Position numbers and translations under genes: made by a program. A DNA stretch of 64,000 bases from Actinomycetota bacterium (lineage in GTDB: Bacteria > Actinomycetota > UBA4738 > HRBIN12): assembly GCA_035640355.1 (NCBI GenBank), contig DASQWI010000011.1, positions 124,001-188,000 of the forward strand, read 5' to 3'. Positions 42,050 to 51,630 of this stretch are shown in pieces. A model generated the notes under the pieces. The model was not told the DNA's origin. It saw only the letters and a program-made list of their open reading frames with translations, and made no database searches. Numbering within the stretch: the stretch's first letter is position 1; each line of letters starts with the position of its first letter.

Positions 42050-42246
42050 CGGCCCCACCTCCCGGTGCAGCCTACGTCGTCGAAGTCGGAGCGCTTCCAC
42101 ACCCGCTCGACGCCGCTCCGGAGGGGCCCCGGTGAGCACGGGCCCCACTCCGCCCGCCGCTACCTGTGCCCGGTCAAGGGGGTTGCGCTTCGTGCCGACA
42201 CCCAACAGACCGGGTGGCGCCATGCTGCCCGGGTGTCAGGAGCGGC

Positions 42247-44469
42247 ATGGTGGAACGGATCACGATCATCCTCGGTTTCTGTTCCACCGGAGTCTTTCTC
42301 GCCCTTGCCGCGATAGGTGTGCGGCGGGTACTCCGCGGGAGCGCGGCCGATCGGTGGCTCGCCGGCTGCTTTGCCTCGCTCGCCGCGGTCCTGCTCGCGA
42401 CGTTGGTGCTCCCCGAGAAGGCCCCCGATTGGGTGGGGAAGGTCACGATCTGCGTGATCCTCCTATTCCCGTACCTGCTCTATCGGTTCACCTCGTCTTT
42501 CCATGCATCGAACCGCCGGCTCGACGCCGTCGCGCTCGCGGGGTTCGCGGTCGTGGCGGTGGTGTCTCTGTTCCTGCCTTCGGTGACCGAAACGGGGGGC
42601 CAAGGCCGCCCCGCGTGGCTCCTGGCCTATCTGGTGCTGTTCCTCGTGTATTGGTGTGGGCTGTCGACGATCGTGGTTGCGCGCTTGTCGCGATCGGGGC
42701 AGGGGCATCCCACCCTCACGCGTCGGCGGATGCGCCTGATGAGCATCGCCGCGGCGGGGCTCACCGTGGGCGTCTTGATCGCGAGCGCCGCGCCACAGGG
42801 GTCAGCGACATTCGAGCTGGTCCTGCAGTTGTTCGTGCTTGCGTCTGGGATTGCATTCCTGCTGGGCTTCAGCCCGCCTCGGACCCTGCGCCTCGCGTGG
42901 CGAACCCCGGAGCAGGAGGCCGCCCGCGCCGCCGTCAGCGAGCTCTTGCGCGCCGAGACAGCCACGGACGTCGCCCGGGTGCTGCTGCCGCACGTCGCCG
43001 CCATCGCCGGCGCCTCGGGCGCCGCCTTCGTCGATCCGGACGGACGAGTCATCGACTCGCACGACGCAACACCCCAGATGTTGGCCGCGATCGCCTCAAC
43101 GGGTGCGTCCGACGACGGACACCATTACGAGCGGATCCCCGTGAGCGGGCACGGGTCGCTCGTGGTGTGGACCACGCCGTACACGCCGTTCTTCGGCAAG
43201 GAGGATCTCGACCTCGTTCGCGAGCACGGAGCCGTCGCCGCCCTCGCGCTCGAGCGCGCCGACCTGCTCGAGAGCGAGCGCGACTCGGCGGCCGCGGCCG
43301 AGCTCGCCCGTGAAGTCGCCGAACGAGCGAACCAGGCCAAGAACGAGTTCATGTCCAGCATGAGCCACGAACTCCGGACGCCGATGAACGCCATCCTGGG
43401 TTTCGGCCAGCTGCTGCAGGTGGCGCCGCTCTCGGAGGAAGATCGCGACAGCGTCGAGCACATCGTCAAAGCCGGTCGCCATCTCCTCGAACTGATCAAC
43501 GAGATCCTCGACCTTTCAAGGATCGAGGCGGGCCGCCTGACGCTCTCCCCGGAGGCCGTAGAGGTGGGAGAGCTGCTGCACGAGACCGTGGATCTGATGC
43601 GCCCGACGGCCGCCAACCGGGCCATCGCGATCGAGATAGACACAATCCCCGACGGAGTCCACGTCTACGCCGACCGACAACGCCTGAAGCAGGTGCTGCT
43701 CAACCTGCTCTCCAACGCGGTCAAGTACAACCGGGACGCAGGCCGCATCGACGTGCGGACCACTCCCATCGAGCCGGACCGCCTACGGCTGGTCGTCGTC
43801 GACACCGGACCGGGCATCGCGGCGGCTCGGATGGACGGATTGTTCGAGCCGTTCGAGCGCCTCGGCGCCGAGGGAACGTCGATCGAGGGCACCGGTCTCG
43901 GCCTTGCTCTCGTCAAGCGCCTCACGGAGGCGATGGGCGGCACGATCGGCGTCGAAAGCGATCCTGGTCGTGGGTCGACGTTCTGGGTTGAGCTCGGCGT
44001 GGCCGAGTCGCCCGTCGCCGCGTTCGAGCGACTCAACGGGCAGGACGACCAAGCGGCTGACGAAGCTCCGAAGCACACCCTGCTGCTGATCGAGGACAAC
44101 CTGTCAAACCTGGCGCTCATCGAACGCATCCTCCAGGCAAGGCCCGGCGTCGCTCTGCTCTCGGCCATGCAGGGCGGGCTCGGTCTCGAACTGGCGCGGC
44201 AGCATCTTCCCGAGCTGATCCTGCTCGACCTCCACCTGCCCGACATCACTGGGAGCGAGGTCCTGCATCGGCTGCGGGCAGATCCAGCCACTCGCGAAAC
44301 GCCCGTCGTCATCGTCAGCGCAGATGCGACCCGCGGACGGATCAAGCGCCTCCAGGAGGAGGGCGCGAACGCCTATCTGACCAAACCGCTCGACGTCGTC
44401 CAGCTGCTCACGCTGATCGACGACGCATTGATGAACGGACACGCGATGAGGGCCGATGCGGGCACTTGA
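42247..44469 (+). CDS. Hybrid sensor histidine kinase with C-terminal receiver
   Basis: The protein has 740 residues. The first 220 contain about seven hydrophobic segments. A GAF-like region follows (about 235-340), a coiled-coil linker, HisKA ('[20 protein letters not shown]'), and an ATPase domain ('[12 protein letters not shown]', 'VVDTGPGIA', '[12 protein letters not shown]'). A receiver domain closes the protein ('[12 protein letters not shown]', Lys in 'AYLTKPLD'). The signal is unknown. Its last 14 bases overlap the HD-GYP regulator gene, so both are made together. Confidence 0.92.
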   Translation: MVERITIILGFCSTGVFLALAAIGVRRVLRGSAADRWLAGCFASLAAVLLATLVLPEKAPDWVGKVTICVILLFPYLLYRFTSSFHASNRRLDAVALAGFAVVAVVSLFLPSVTETGGQGRPAWLLAYLVLFLVYWCGLSTIVVARLSRSGQGHPTLTRRRMRLMSIAAAGLTVGVLIASAAPQGSATFELVLQLFVLASGIAFLLGFSPPRTLRLAWRTPEQEAARAAVSELLRAETATDVARVLLPHVAAIAGASGAAFVDPDGRVIDSHDATPQMLAAIASTGASDDGHHYERIPVSGHGSLVVWTTPYTPFFGKEDLDLVREHGAVAALALERADLLESERDSAAAAELAREVAERANQAKNEFMSSMSHELRTPMNAILGFGQLLQVAPLSEEDRDSVEHIVKAGRHLLELINEILDLSRIEAGRLTLSPEAVEVGELLHETVDLMRPTAANRAIAIEIDTIPDGVHVYADRQRLKQVLLNLLSNAVKYNRDAGRIDVRTTPIEPDRLRLVVVDTGPGIAAARMDGLFEPFERLGAEGTSIEGTGLGLALVKRLTEAMGGTIGVESDPGRGSTFWVELGVAESPVAAFERLNGQDDQAADEAPKHTLLLIEDNLSNLALIERILQARPGVALLSAMQGGLGLELARQHLPELILLDLHLPDITGSEVLHRLRADPATRETPVVIVSADATRGRIKRLQEEGANAYLTKPLDVVQLLTLIDDALMNGHAMRADAGT

Positions 44470-45610
44470 TCAAAAGCTCGGTTCGAGCTCGGATGGAGAG
44501 GTCCGCACCGCCGTCGACTTTGCGTCGCCCGGGAGCGACGACGCATCGTTCGGTTCATTGGCCGATTCGAGGATCCTGATCGTGGACGACGAGCCGGGCA
44601 ATGTGCAGCTCCTCAAGCGGATCCTGGTTCGCGAGGGCTACCGCCGCGTGACCGGGCTGTCGAATCCGCGCGAGGCGATGGCCGTGATCGACGAAGGTCG
44701 ACTCGACCTGGTTCTCCTCGACCTCCATATGCCCGTCCTGGACGGGTACCAGATCCTGGAATCGATCACGACCTCGCTCGATCCCGCGCGTCGCGCACTG
44801 CCAGTCATCGTGCTGACGGCCGACGCGACGCCGGAGGCACGCCGCCGAGCGCTCACGTCCGGCGCCGCGGACTTCATCACCAAGCCGTTCGACGTGGTCG
44901 AGGTCGCCCTTCGGATCCGAAACACGCTGGAACGGCAACAACTCCACTCCGAGGTGCGCCGGCACAACGAGCTCCTGGAAGACCGCGTCCGGGCCCGCAC
45001 CATGGACCTCGAACGCGCCCAACTGGAGACCTTCGAGCGCCTTGCCTTGGCGGCCGAGTACCGCGACGACGACACCGGCAAACACACGCGTCGAGTCGGG
45101 GGCGTCGCCAGGGCGATCGCGGAACAGCTGGGAATGGCCGCCAACGATCTCGACCTGCTCGAGCGGGCCGCCGGGCTCCACGACGTCGGGAAGATCGGCG
45201 TCCCCGACGGGATCCTGCTGAAGCCGGATCGCCTCACGCCGGAGGAGTTCGAGGTCGTCAAGACCCACACGGTGATCGGGGCGCGGATCCTGTCGGGAAG
45301 TCATTCCCCGCTTCTCCAGCTAGGAGAGATCATCGCGGGCTCGCACCACGAGCGGTGGGACGGGCGCGGGTATCACGGGCTTGCCGGTGAAGACATCCCA
45401 CTTCATGCGCGCATCACCACGCTCGCTGATGCGCTCGACGCGATGACCACCGATCGTCCTTACCGAGCCGCGCGATCCAGAGAAGAAGCGATTGAAGAGA
45501 TCCGACGGGAGCGCGGGGGCCAGTTCGATCCCAACGTGGTGGATGTCTTCCTGGACCTCGGGATCGATTCCCTGCGACATGCCTCCAGCGTGGTAGACGG
45601 CCAGGTGTAG
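44456..45610 (+). CDS. Response regulator with HD-GYP phosphodiesterase domain
   Basis: The protein has 384 residues: a receiver ('[10 protein letters not shown]', phosphoacceptor in '[13 protein letters not shown]', Lys in 'FITKPFD'), a helix, then an HD-GYP domain with '[15 protein letters not shown]' and '[20 protein letters not shown]'. HD-GYP enzymes hydrolyse cyclic di-GMP. Here the name-giving GYP reads GYH. Metal histidines and aspartates look present, so activity is plausible. It is probably the output partner of the overlapping hybrid kinase. Confidence 0.9.
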   Translation: MRALDQKLGSSSDGEVRTAVDFASPGSDDASFGSLADSRILIVDDEPGNVQLLKRILVREGYRRVTGLSNPREAMAVIDEGRLDLVLLDLHMPVLDGYQILESITTSLDPARRALPVIVLTADATPEARRRALTSGAADFITKPFDVVEVALRIRNTLERQQLHSEVRRHNELLEDRVRARTMDLERAQLETFERLALAAEYRDDDTGKHTRRVGGVARAIAEQLGMAANDLDLLERAAGLHDVGKIGVPDGILLKPDRLTPEEFEVVKTHTVIGARILSGSHSPLLQLGEIIAGSHHERWDGRGYHGLAGEDIPLHARITTLADALDAMTTDRPYRAARSREEAIEEIRRERGGQFDPNVVDVFLDLGIDSLRHASSVVDGQV

Positions 45611-45738
45611 TTCCACAACACGCTCTTCACGACGCTCATCGTTTGCTGACGGCCGTGACTGGTGCGCAGGTTCTGTGTGAGGAGTTGGAACACGTCACTC
45701 AATCGAACGGCCGTTGACCCCTGTGTCATCCTCCGTGG

Positions 45739-47373
45739 GTGAGGCGAAGGAGCCGGTCCCGGTCCCTCGTCGCCGTCAAGACGGTATTCGCCAACTTCGA
45801 GCTTCGGCGGGTGGAGCTCGCGTACCTGCTGTTCTACATCGCGAGGTGGGGGATGCGGGTCGCCATCCTCGTCTTCGCCTACCAACGCGGTGGGGTGGAG
45901 GAGGCCAGCCTCGTCGCGGTGATCATCGAGGTGCCGGCCGCGATCGTCGCTCCGATGGCGTCAGTGATCGGCGACGAGATCCGGCGGGATCGGGCGCTGC
46001 TCGCTGGGTACGTGGCGCAGGCCGCGGCCCTGGCGGGAACCGCCGGAGCGATCTATGCGGATGCTCCCAGCACCGTCGTTTACGGACTGACCGCGGTCGC
46101 GGCGGGATGCATGACGCTGACGCGTCCCGTGCAGTCGGCGCTCTTCCCGATGCTCGCGAACTCACCCGACCAGTTGGTCGCTGCGAACGTGGTCGCTGGG
46201 TCGATCTCCGCTGCGATGGCGTTCGTCGGTCCGGTCACGTCGGGCGTCCTGCTCGGCCTCGGCGGCGCGGAGCTCGCGCTGGCCGTGTACGGCGGACTGC
46301 TCTTGATCTCGGCGCCGCTCGTCGTCCGTCTCCAGCCGCATCCACCGCAGGCGCGGATCGGTGGTCACCCCCTCCACGAGGCGGCAGCCGGCTTCCGCGC
46401 CGTCGCTCGCGACCCGGACCAGCGACTGGTGGTCGGCCTCCTCCTCGGTCAGTCCTTCGTCCGAGGGTCGGTGGACGTGTTGGTGGTCGTCATCGCGCTG
46501 GAGCTCTTCGGGCTGCCATCCTCGGCTGTCGGCTTCCTCGCGTCGGCCCTGGGGGCGGGAGGACTCCTGGGGGCGGTGTGGGGGTTGCGGCTGGTGGGCA
46601 GGCCTTACCTGGCCGCCGCGATCGCTCTCGGTCTGCTCGTGTACGGGTTCGGGATATCGGCCGTCTCGCTGGCCGTGGTGGTCGCGATGGCCTTCGCGAC
46701 CCTCGTCGGCGCCGGCTCCGGGCATGCCCTGGCCGACATGGCCGGACGGACCCTTCTACAGCGCATCGTGCCCGACCCGATCCTGGCCCGAGTGTTCGGC
46801 GTGCTCGAGGGACTGCATCAGGCGGGCGTCGCCGGCGGGTCCGCAGTGGCGCCGCTCCTCGTGTACGTCTTCGGGATCCGCGGAGGGATCCTCGTCGCCG
46901 GCCTCTTGTTGCCCACGGCGATCCTGATACTTCGCGGCCGGATCCGAAGCCTGGACGATCGCGCGATGCCGATCCCCGAGCGCGAGCTGGAGATCCTACG
47001 GTCGGTGGACATGTTCGCCTCACTACCTGCTCCCGAACTGGAGGGGCTCGCCGCGCGTCTTGCGGTGGTCAAGGCGGCGCCGGGTACCGCGATCGTGACC
47101 GAGGGGGAGACGGGCCATCACCTCTACGTGATCGAGGACGGCGAGGTAGAGGTCGTCCGGGACGGTCAACCCATGGCCATGCTCGGACCCGGCGACTACT
47201 TCGGGGAGATCGCGCTCCTTCGACACGTCCCGCGGACGGCGACCGTAGTGGCCAAGTCTCACTCGACGCTTCTCTCACTCGAACGCGAGGCCTTCCTCGA
47301 GGAGGTGACCGGTCATCCCGTCGTTCGCAAGACGGTGGACCTCACTGTGCAGGAGCGCATGCGGAACGAGTAG
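45739..47373 (+). CDS. MFS transporter fused to a C-terminal cyclic-nucleotide-binding domain
   Basis: The protein has 544 residues. Residues about 15-410 form a 12-span MFS transporter ('LAYLLFYIARWGMRVAILVF', 'LTRPVQSALFPMLANSPDQL'). Residues about 425-540 form a cNMP-binding domain: 'GTAIVTEGETGHHLYVIEDG' and 'GDYFGEIALLRHVPRTATV', matching the GExALxxxxxRxAT phosphate-binding cassette with Glu and Arg. Binding of cAMP or cGMP could gate transport; this is inference. The start is GTG 45739. Three cyclase genes lie within 10 kb. Confidence 0.88.
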   Translation: MRRRSRSRSLVAVKTVFANFELRRVELAYLLFYIARWGMRVAILVFAYQRGGVEEASLVAVIIEVPAAIVAPMASVIGDEIRRDRALLAGYVAQAAALAGTAGAIYADAPSTVVYGLTAVAAGCMTLTRPVQSALFPMLANSPDQLVAANVVAGSISAAMAFVGPVTSGVLLGLGGAELALAVYGGLLLISAPLVVRLQPHPPQARIGGHPLHEAAAGFRAVARDPDQRLVVGLLLGQSFVRGSVDVLVVVIALELFGLPSSAVGFLASALGAGGLLGAVWGLRLVGRPYLAAAIALGLLVYGFGISAVSLAVVVAMAFATLVGAGSGHALADMAGRTLLQRIVPDPILARVFGVLEGLHQAGVAGGSAVAPLLVYVFGIRGGILVAGLLLPTAILILRGRIRSLDDRAMPIPERELEILRSVDMFASLPAPELEGLAARLAVVKAAPGTAIVTEGETGHHLYVIEDGEVEVVRDGQPMAMLGPGDYFGEIALLRHVPRTATVVAKSHSTLLSLEREAFLEEVTGHPVVRKTVDLTVQERMRNE

Positions 47374-47541
47374 ATCGTCAGTCCCAGTGCACGACGATCC
47401 ACCCCCTCGAGCGGTAGGGACTCCACCTCCGCGACCACCGCGTTGCGTGCGGTCTTCAGGGGTCATCGTCACGGCTGCACGCTCAACTGGCCACAACTCC
47501 TACTCTTCAGAACGCTTAGCGGAAGCGCTTCACCCTAGCTG

Positions 47542-48348
47542 GTGGCGTTGTTACCGCACACCATCGTGGTAGGAGGTCACCTGGACTCGGTTGCCGCGGG
47601 CCCAGGGGTCAACGACAACGGGAGCGGCTCAGCGACGATCCTCGAGCTCGCCGAGGTCTACGCAGCCCAGGACCGGGAACCGCAGAACAAACTTCGCTTC
47701 ATGTGCTACGGCGCGGAGGAGAACGGGCTCTTGGGCTCCGAGTTCTATGTCGGCAGCCTCTCCGAGGCGGAGCTCGACGATATCGAGCTGATGCTGAACT
47801 TCGACATGCTCGGCTCACCGAACTACGTCAGGTTCGTCTACGACGGGAACAACTCCACGTTCCCTGCCGGCGTCGATGGGGTGCAGCCCGGTCCTCCCGG
47901 ATCGGGCGCGATCGAGCAGATTTTCCTGGACTACTTCGGGGCGGTGTTCGGCACCGCGTCGTTCATTGGCAGCGATCCGACGCCGTTCAACGGGCGTTCG
48001 GACTACGGCCCGTTCATCCTCGAAGGGATTCCGGCGGGTGGGCTGTTCTCAGGCGCCGAGGGATCCAAGACCGCTCAGCAGGTGACCGACTACGGTGGGC
48101 TGCTGGACGTCGCCTACGACCCCTGCTACCACCAGGCCTGCGACACGTTCGCGGGTACGGCGGGCGGCACCGCTCCCGGACTCGCCTTGCGGTCGCTCGA
48201 CGAGCTGTCCGACGGCGTGGCGCACACCTTCCTGCTGCTGTCGAGACAGGACTTCGTTCGCAATCCGCTTGAGGACCCGGAGGTGGACGTCAGCGCGGCT
48301 GGCCTGAGCCGCGGTGGGTTCGCGCGAGTGGAGCTTCCAGCCGCATAG
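47542..48348 (+). CDS. M28-family zinc aminopeptidase, 5'-truncated
   Basis: This 268-residue protein carries the M28 catalytic core. Zinc ligands and base are His13 ('VGGHLDSV'), Asp25 ('GVNDNGSG'), Glu59/Glu60 ('GAEENGLLGSEF'), Asp88 ('LNFDMLGS') and His in 'CYHQACDT'. Full-length secreted relatives have a signal peptide and about 75 or more residues before the first ligand; here a TAG stands two codons before the GTG at 47542. It is therefore probably a 5'-deleted gene, not secreted and perhaps inactive. Confidence 0.7.
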   Translation: MALLPHTIVVGGHLDSVAAGPGVNDNGSGSATILELAEVYAAQDREPQNKLRFMCYGAEENGLLGSEFYVGSLSEAELDDIELMLNFDMLGSPNYVRFVYDGNNSTFPAGVDGVQPGPPGSGAIEQIFLDYFGAVFGTASFIGSDPTPFNGRSDYGPFILEGIPAGGLFSGAEGSKTAQQVTDYGGLLDVAYDPCYHQACDTFAGTAGGTAPGLALRSLDELSDGVAHTFLLLSRQDFVRNPLEDPEVDVSAAGLSRGGFARVELPAA

Positions 48349-48362
48349 AGCGCAAGGGTCTC

Positions 48363-48396
48363 GGTGAGGGGGTGGCCCCGTTGGTCACCCCTCGCC
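48363..48396 (+). terminator. Imperfect GC hairpin after the M28 gene
   Basis: GGTGAGGGG and CCCCTCGCC pair, extended inward by GTGGCC/GGTCAC with a bulge. No T-run follows. Plausible terminator between the peptidase and the next gene. Confidence 0.45.
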
Positions 48397-48486
48397 GGGA
48401 TCACGATTGATTCACGAGCTCGCCACGGCCGCACGGCGTGCTTCCGCGCCTTGCTCCCGAGTGATCACCGGCAGACACTTCAGGCC

Positions 48487-49854
48487 ATGGAGGCGCCGGA
48501 GGTCCGGTTCGCGAGGAGCGGCGATGTCAGCATCGCATTCTCCGTTTTGGGTGATGGCCCGTTCGATCTCGTGTTCGTGAGCGGATGGGTGCTCTCGGCG
48601 TTGGGATCGGCGTGGGAGGGCCCGGCCGCCGATACCTTGAGCAGGCTCGCTTCTTTCTCTCGGCTGATCTTGTTCGACAAGCGGGGAACCGGCCTTTCCG
48701 ATCGGGCGACGGGGATCCCGGATCTCGAGACGCGGATGGACGACATCCGGGCCGTGATGGACGCGGTGGGATCCAAGCGAGCGGCCATCATGGGGGTCTC
48801 CGAGGGCGGGCCGATGACCATCCTGTTCGCAGCCACGTATCCGGAGCGCACCGCGGCCGCCATCCTGTACGGCGCCGGAGCGTCGAATATGCGGGCCGAA
48901 GACTACCCCTGGGCGTTCACCGGGGACGAATGGGCGGACATCATCCGGCGAGAGGCTCCGCGATTGGGGACCGAGGGGTGGCTGGATGAGAGGCTCGAGC
49001 TCTTCTCGCCGAGTCTCGCTCGAGATGAACAGGCGAAGCGATGGTGGCGGAAGTGGGTGCTCACAAGCGCCAGTCCCGGCGCCGTCGCGGCCCTTCGTCA
49101 GATGAACCGGGAGATCGACGTGAGGCACGCCCTCCCCGCGATCCGCGTCCCGACGCTCGTGATCCATCCCGTGGGGGACGAGGTGAACCGAATCGAAGAG
49201 GGTCGGTACATCGCGGAGCGAATCGCGGGAGCGGAGCTAGTCGAACTTCCGGGCGAGGATCACGGGTGGTGGGTTCATCCGGAGGAGATCGGGCGTGAGA
49301 CCGAGCGATTCCTGCGAGGCATCTGGGACCGCAATGAGTGGGAGCTCGTCGAATCCGAACGCGTGCTGGCTACCGTGCTCTTCACCGACATCGTCGGCTC
49401 GACGTACAAGCTGGCCGAGCTGGGGGACCGTCGGTGGGGAGAGCTCCTTCAACAGCACCATGCGGTCGTGCGGCGGCAGCTGACTCGCTTCTCCGGTCGC
49501 GAGATCGACACCGCGGGCGACGGTTTCTTCGCCAGCTTCGACGGGCCGGCGCGGGCGATCCGATGTGCGTGTGCGATCGGCAAGGCGGTGAGCGACCTGG
49601 GGCTGGACGTGCGGGCGGGGCTTCATACGGGCGAGTGCGAGATCGTGGATGGCAAGGTGGGAGGGATCGCCGTGCACATCGGCGCGCGGGTGGCGGCGGA
49701 GGCGGCACCAGGAGAGGTGCTGGTCTCGAGCACCGTCAAGGACCTCGTCGCCGGATCCGGTATCGGATTCGATGAACGCGGCGTCGCGGATCTGAAGGGC
49801 GTCCCCGGCGAGTGGCACCTGTATGCGGTTGATCGGCGCACCGCCAACGGCTGA
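48487..49854 (+). CDS. Alpha/beta hydrolase fused to a class III nucleotidyl cyclase
   Basis: The protein has 455 residues. N-terminal hydrolase (1-285): nucleophile Ser in 'GVSEGG', acid near 'HPVGDEV', His in 'GEDHGWW'. C-terminal cyclase (about 295-455): 'VLFTDIVGSTYKLAELGDRR' and 'DTAGDGFFASF' carry both metal aspartates. No membrane segment, so it is cytosolic. Hydrolysis or binding of a small ester may control cyclic nucleotide synthesis. ATG 48487 starts MEAPEVRFARS; longer frames upstream have no homology look. Confidence 0.87.
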   Translation: MEAPEVRFARSGDVSIAFSVLGDGPFDLVFVSGWVLSALGSAWEGPAADTLSRLASFSRLILFDKRGTGLSDRATGIPDLETRMDDIRAVMDAVGSKRAAIMGVSEGGPMTILFAATYPERTAAAILYGAGASNMRAEDYPWAFTGDEWADIIRREAPRLGTEGWLDERLELFSPSLARDEQAKRWWRKWVLTSASPGAVAALRQMNREIDVRHALPAIRVPTLVIHPVGDEVNRIEEGRYIAERIAGAELVELPGEDHGWWVHPEEIGRETERFLRGIWDRNEWELVESERVLATVLFTDIVGSTYKLAELGDRRWGELLQQHHAVVRRQLTRFSGREIDTAGDGFFASFDGPARAIRCACAIGKAVSDLGLDVRAGLHTGECEIVDGKVGGIAVHIGARVAAEAAPGEVLVSSTVKDLVAGSGIGFDERGVADLKGVPGEWHLYAVDRRTANG

Positions 49855-50024
49855 CCGGCTCTCGGTCGCGGCGCCGCACCTATCAAATCGTGGGGCCAAC
49901 GGTGCTCTAGCTGTTGTCTGGCGAGATGCTCTGATTGAGGCGGAAGAAGTTGGAATTGGGATCGGAGGAGTGATCCGGCAGCCGAGCTCCGCCATGACGA
50001 TTTCTCTCCGTGCCCACCGGTTTG

Positions 50025-50096
50025 TGCCCCCGGGAGGAATCGAACCTCCGCACGCGGTTTAGGAAACCGCTGCTCTATCCACTGAGCTACGAGGGC
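50025..50096 (-). tRNA. tRNA-Arg: tRNA-Arg (anticodon CCT)
   Basis: On the minus strand GCCCTCG opens the acceptor stem and CGGGGGC closes it, with A as discriminator; no CCA is encoded. D-stem GCTC/GAGC, anticodon stem GCGGT/ACCGC around TTCCTAA, T-stem GGAGG/CCTCC with TTCGATT loop. The anticodon CCT reads AGG, a rare arginine codon in high-GC genomes. Confidence 0.95.
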
Positions 50097-50244
50097 AAGC
50101 GACAGCTTCGCGTACAAGCATAGTTTGCCGGCTGCGACCGTCAGGGGACTCAGCAAGCTTCGTCGCCCCAGCAACGGAATCCGGCCACACCGGCTCGTTC
50201 CTTCACTAGACTCGGCGGTTCCCGAGGCCGGGAGAGCGATTGGA

Positions 50245-51195
50245 TTGAAGGTCGTCGAGCACCTCGCCAACGCCACACGGCCGCTCGTCAGCGTCGAGAT
50301 CATCCCGCCGCGTCGCGGCGGCGACGTCCGGCGCATCTACGACGCCGTGCGTTCGATCATGCCGTTCGACCCACCGTTCATCGACATCACGAGCCACGCA
50401 GGCGAGGCCGTGTGGGACGAGCTTCCCGACGGAACATGGCGTCGGCGCGTGACGCGGAAAGCACCAGGCACGTTCGGGCTGTGCGCGGCCATCAAGCATC
50501 GCTTCGACGTCGATCCCGTGCCGCACGTCCTGTGCAACGGGTTCACGCGCGAGGAGACCGAGGACGCGCTGATCGAGCTGAACTACCTGGGCATCGAGAA
50601 CGTGCTCGTGATCCGGGGCGACGCCGGCCCGCGCCCGGCGTCCGAAGGACGAACCGTGAACGAGACCGGCCTCGATCTGGTCCGGCAGGTCGCGGCGATG
50701 AACCGCGGCGTGTACCTCGAGGAGCTCGTGGAGTCGACGCCGACCGACTTCTGCATCGGTGTAGCCGCGTACCCCGAGAAGCACGTCGAGGCGCCGAACT
50801 TCGACCGCGACATCGCCATGTTGCTCGAGAAGCAACGCTCCGGCGCTCACTACGCCGTGACGCAGATCTTCTACGACAACGAGCTCTATTTCCGGTTCGT
50901 CAAGGCCTGTCGTGACCAGGGCGTCACGATCCCCATCGTTCCGGGGCTCAAGATCCTCACGCGGCGGGAGCAGCTGAACATCGTGCCGAAGCACTTCGGC
51001 GCGACGATCCCGCAGCTTCTCGTGGAGCGGATCGAGGCGAGCCCGCCGGAGCTGGTTGTCGAAGCGGGGATCGGCTGGGCGCTCGAGCAGACGACGGAGC
51101 TGTTCGATCGCGGTGCGCCGTCGGTGCACTTCTACGTCATGCAGAACACACGGCCGTTCGTGGCGATGATGGAGCGATTGCAGCGCGAGGCGTAG
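50245..51195 (+). CDS. metF: 5,10-methylenetetrahydrofolate reductase
   Basis: This 316-residue TIM-barrel flavoprotein reduces methylene-THF to methyl-THF for methionine synthesis. Family motifs are 'RPLVSVEIIPPRRG' near the N-terminus, 'LGIENVLVIRGDAGP', 'FCIGVAAYPEKHVEAPNFDR', and 'GAHYAVTQIFYDNELYFRFV'. The start is unclear; TTG 50245 (MKVVEHLA) is 8-9 bases after GGGAGAGCGA and fits the family length of about 300. A homocysteine methyltransferase gene occurs 10 kb further on. Confidence 0.9.
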   Translation: MKVVEHLANATRPLVSVEIIPPRRGGDVRRIYDAVRSIMPFDPPFIDITSHAGEAVWDELPDGTWRRRVTRKAPGTFGLCAAIKHRFDVDPVPHVLCNGFTREETEDALIELNYLGIENVLVIRGDAGPRPASEGRTVNETGLDLVRQVAAMNRGVYLEELVESTPTDFCIGVAAYPEKHVEAPNFDRDIAMLLEKQRSGAHYAVTQIFYDNELYFRFVKACRDQGVTIPIVPGLKILTRREQLNIVPKHFGATIPQLLVERIEASPPELVVEAGIGWALEQTTELFDRGAPSVHFYVMQNTRPFVAMMERLQREA

Positions 51196-51207
51196 CGTCT
51201 CGTCGTA

Positions 51208-51507
51208 TCAGGAGGCGCGGCGGTCTCGGTCCGTTCGCGCTTCGTTTCCGTCTTCCCGAGGCAAGGGGTCGTCGACTGGCGCCGGAGGGCCGAGCGCCGA
51301 CATTCCGGCCCAGAATCCACCGAGCGCGCCGAAGATGACCCCGGCGACGATGGCTCCCCACATGCCGGGCGCTCCGACCTTGAAGATGATCGAGCCGAGC
51401 GCGAACCCCACCGCTCCTCCGATCAACACTCCAACGACGAGGCCAATCCCCACACGTGTTCCGGTGCGAGGACCAACGCGATCGGACCGATGTGGATCCG
51501 TAGACAT
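51208..51507 (-). CDS. Small two-span membrane protein
   Basis: This 99-residue protein has two glycine-rich hydrophobic segments (GIGLVVGVLIGGAVGFALG and MWGAIVAGVIFGALGGFW) and a charged tail ending in RTDRDRRAS. The Gly/Ala zipper pattern suggests tight helix packing. ATG 51507 begins MSTDPHRSD. Function unknown. It converges on metF and is divergent from the LLM gene. Confidence 0.55.
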   Translation of the reverse strand: MSTDPHRSDRVGPRTGTRVGIGLVVGVLIGGAVGFALGSIIFKVGAPGMWGAIVAGVIFGALGGFWAGMSALGPPAPVDDPLPREDGNEARTDRDRRAS

Positions 51508-51630
51508 GCCTATGGGAGTACCCAGCGGTGCGTTGAGCCAACCCGAGGGTTTTCCCGTGCGCCGCGGCGGGGTACGGCGTCTGTGCGAGCGGCCCGGCAC
51601 AGGGCCGAGTGAGCACGAAGGGGAGGCTCC

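Noticed and set aside
49823-50062. A short plus-strand frame ending PPGGIEPPHAV
   Set aside because: That ending is the well-known translation of the antisense strand of a tRNA; it runs across the tRNA-Arg gene.
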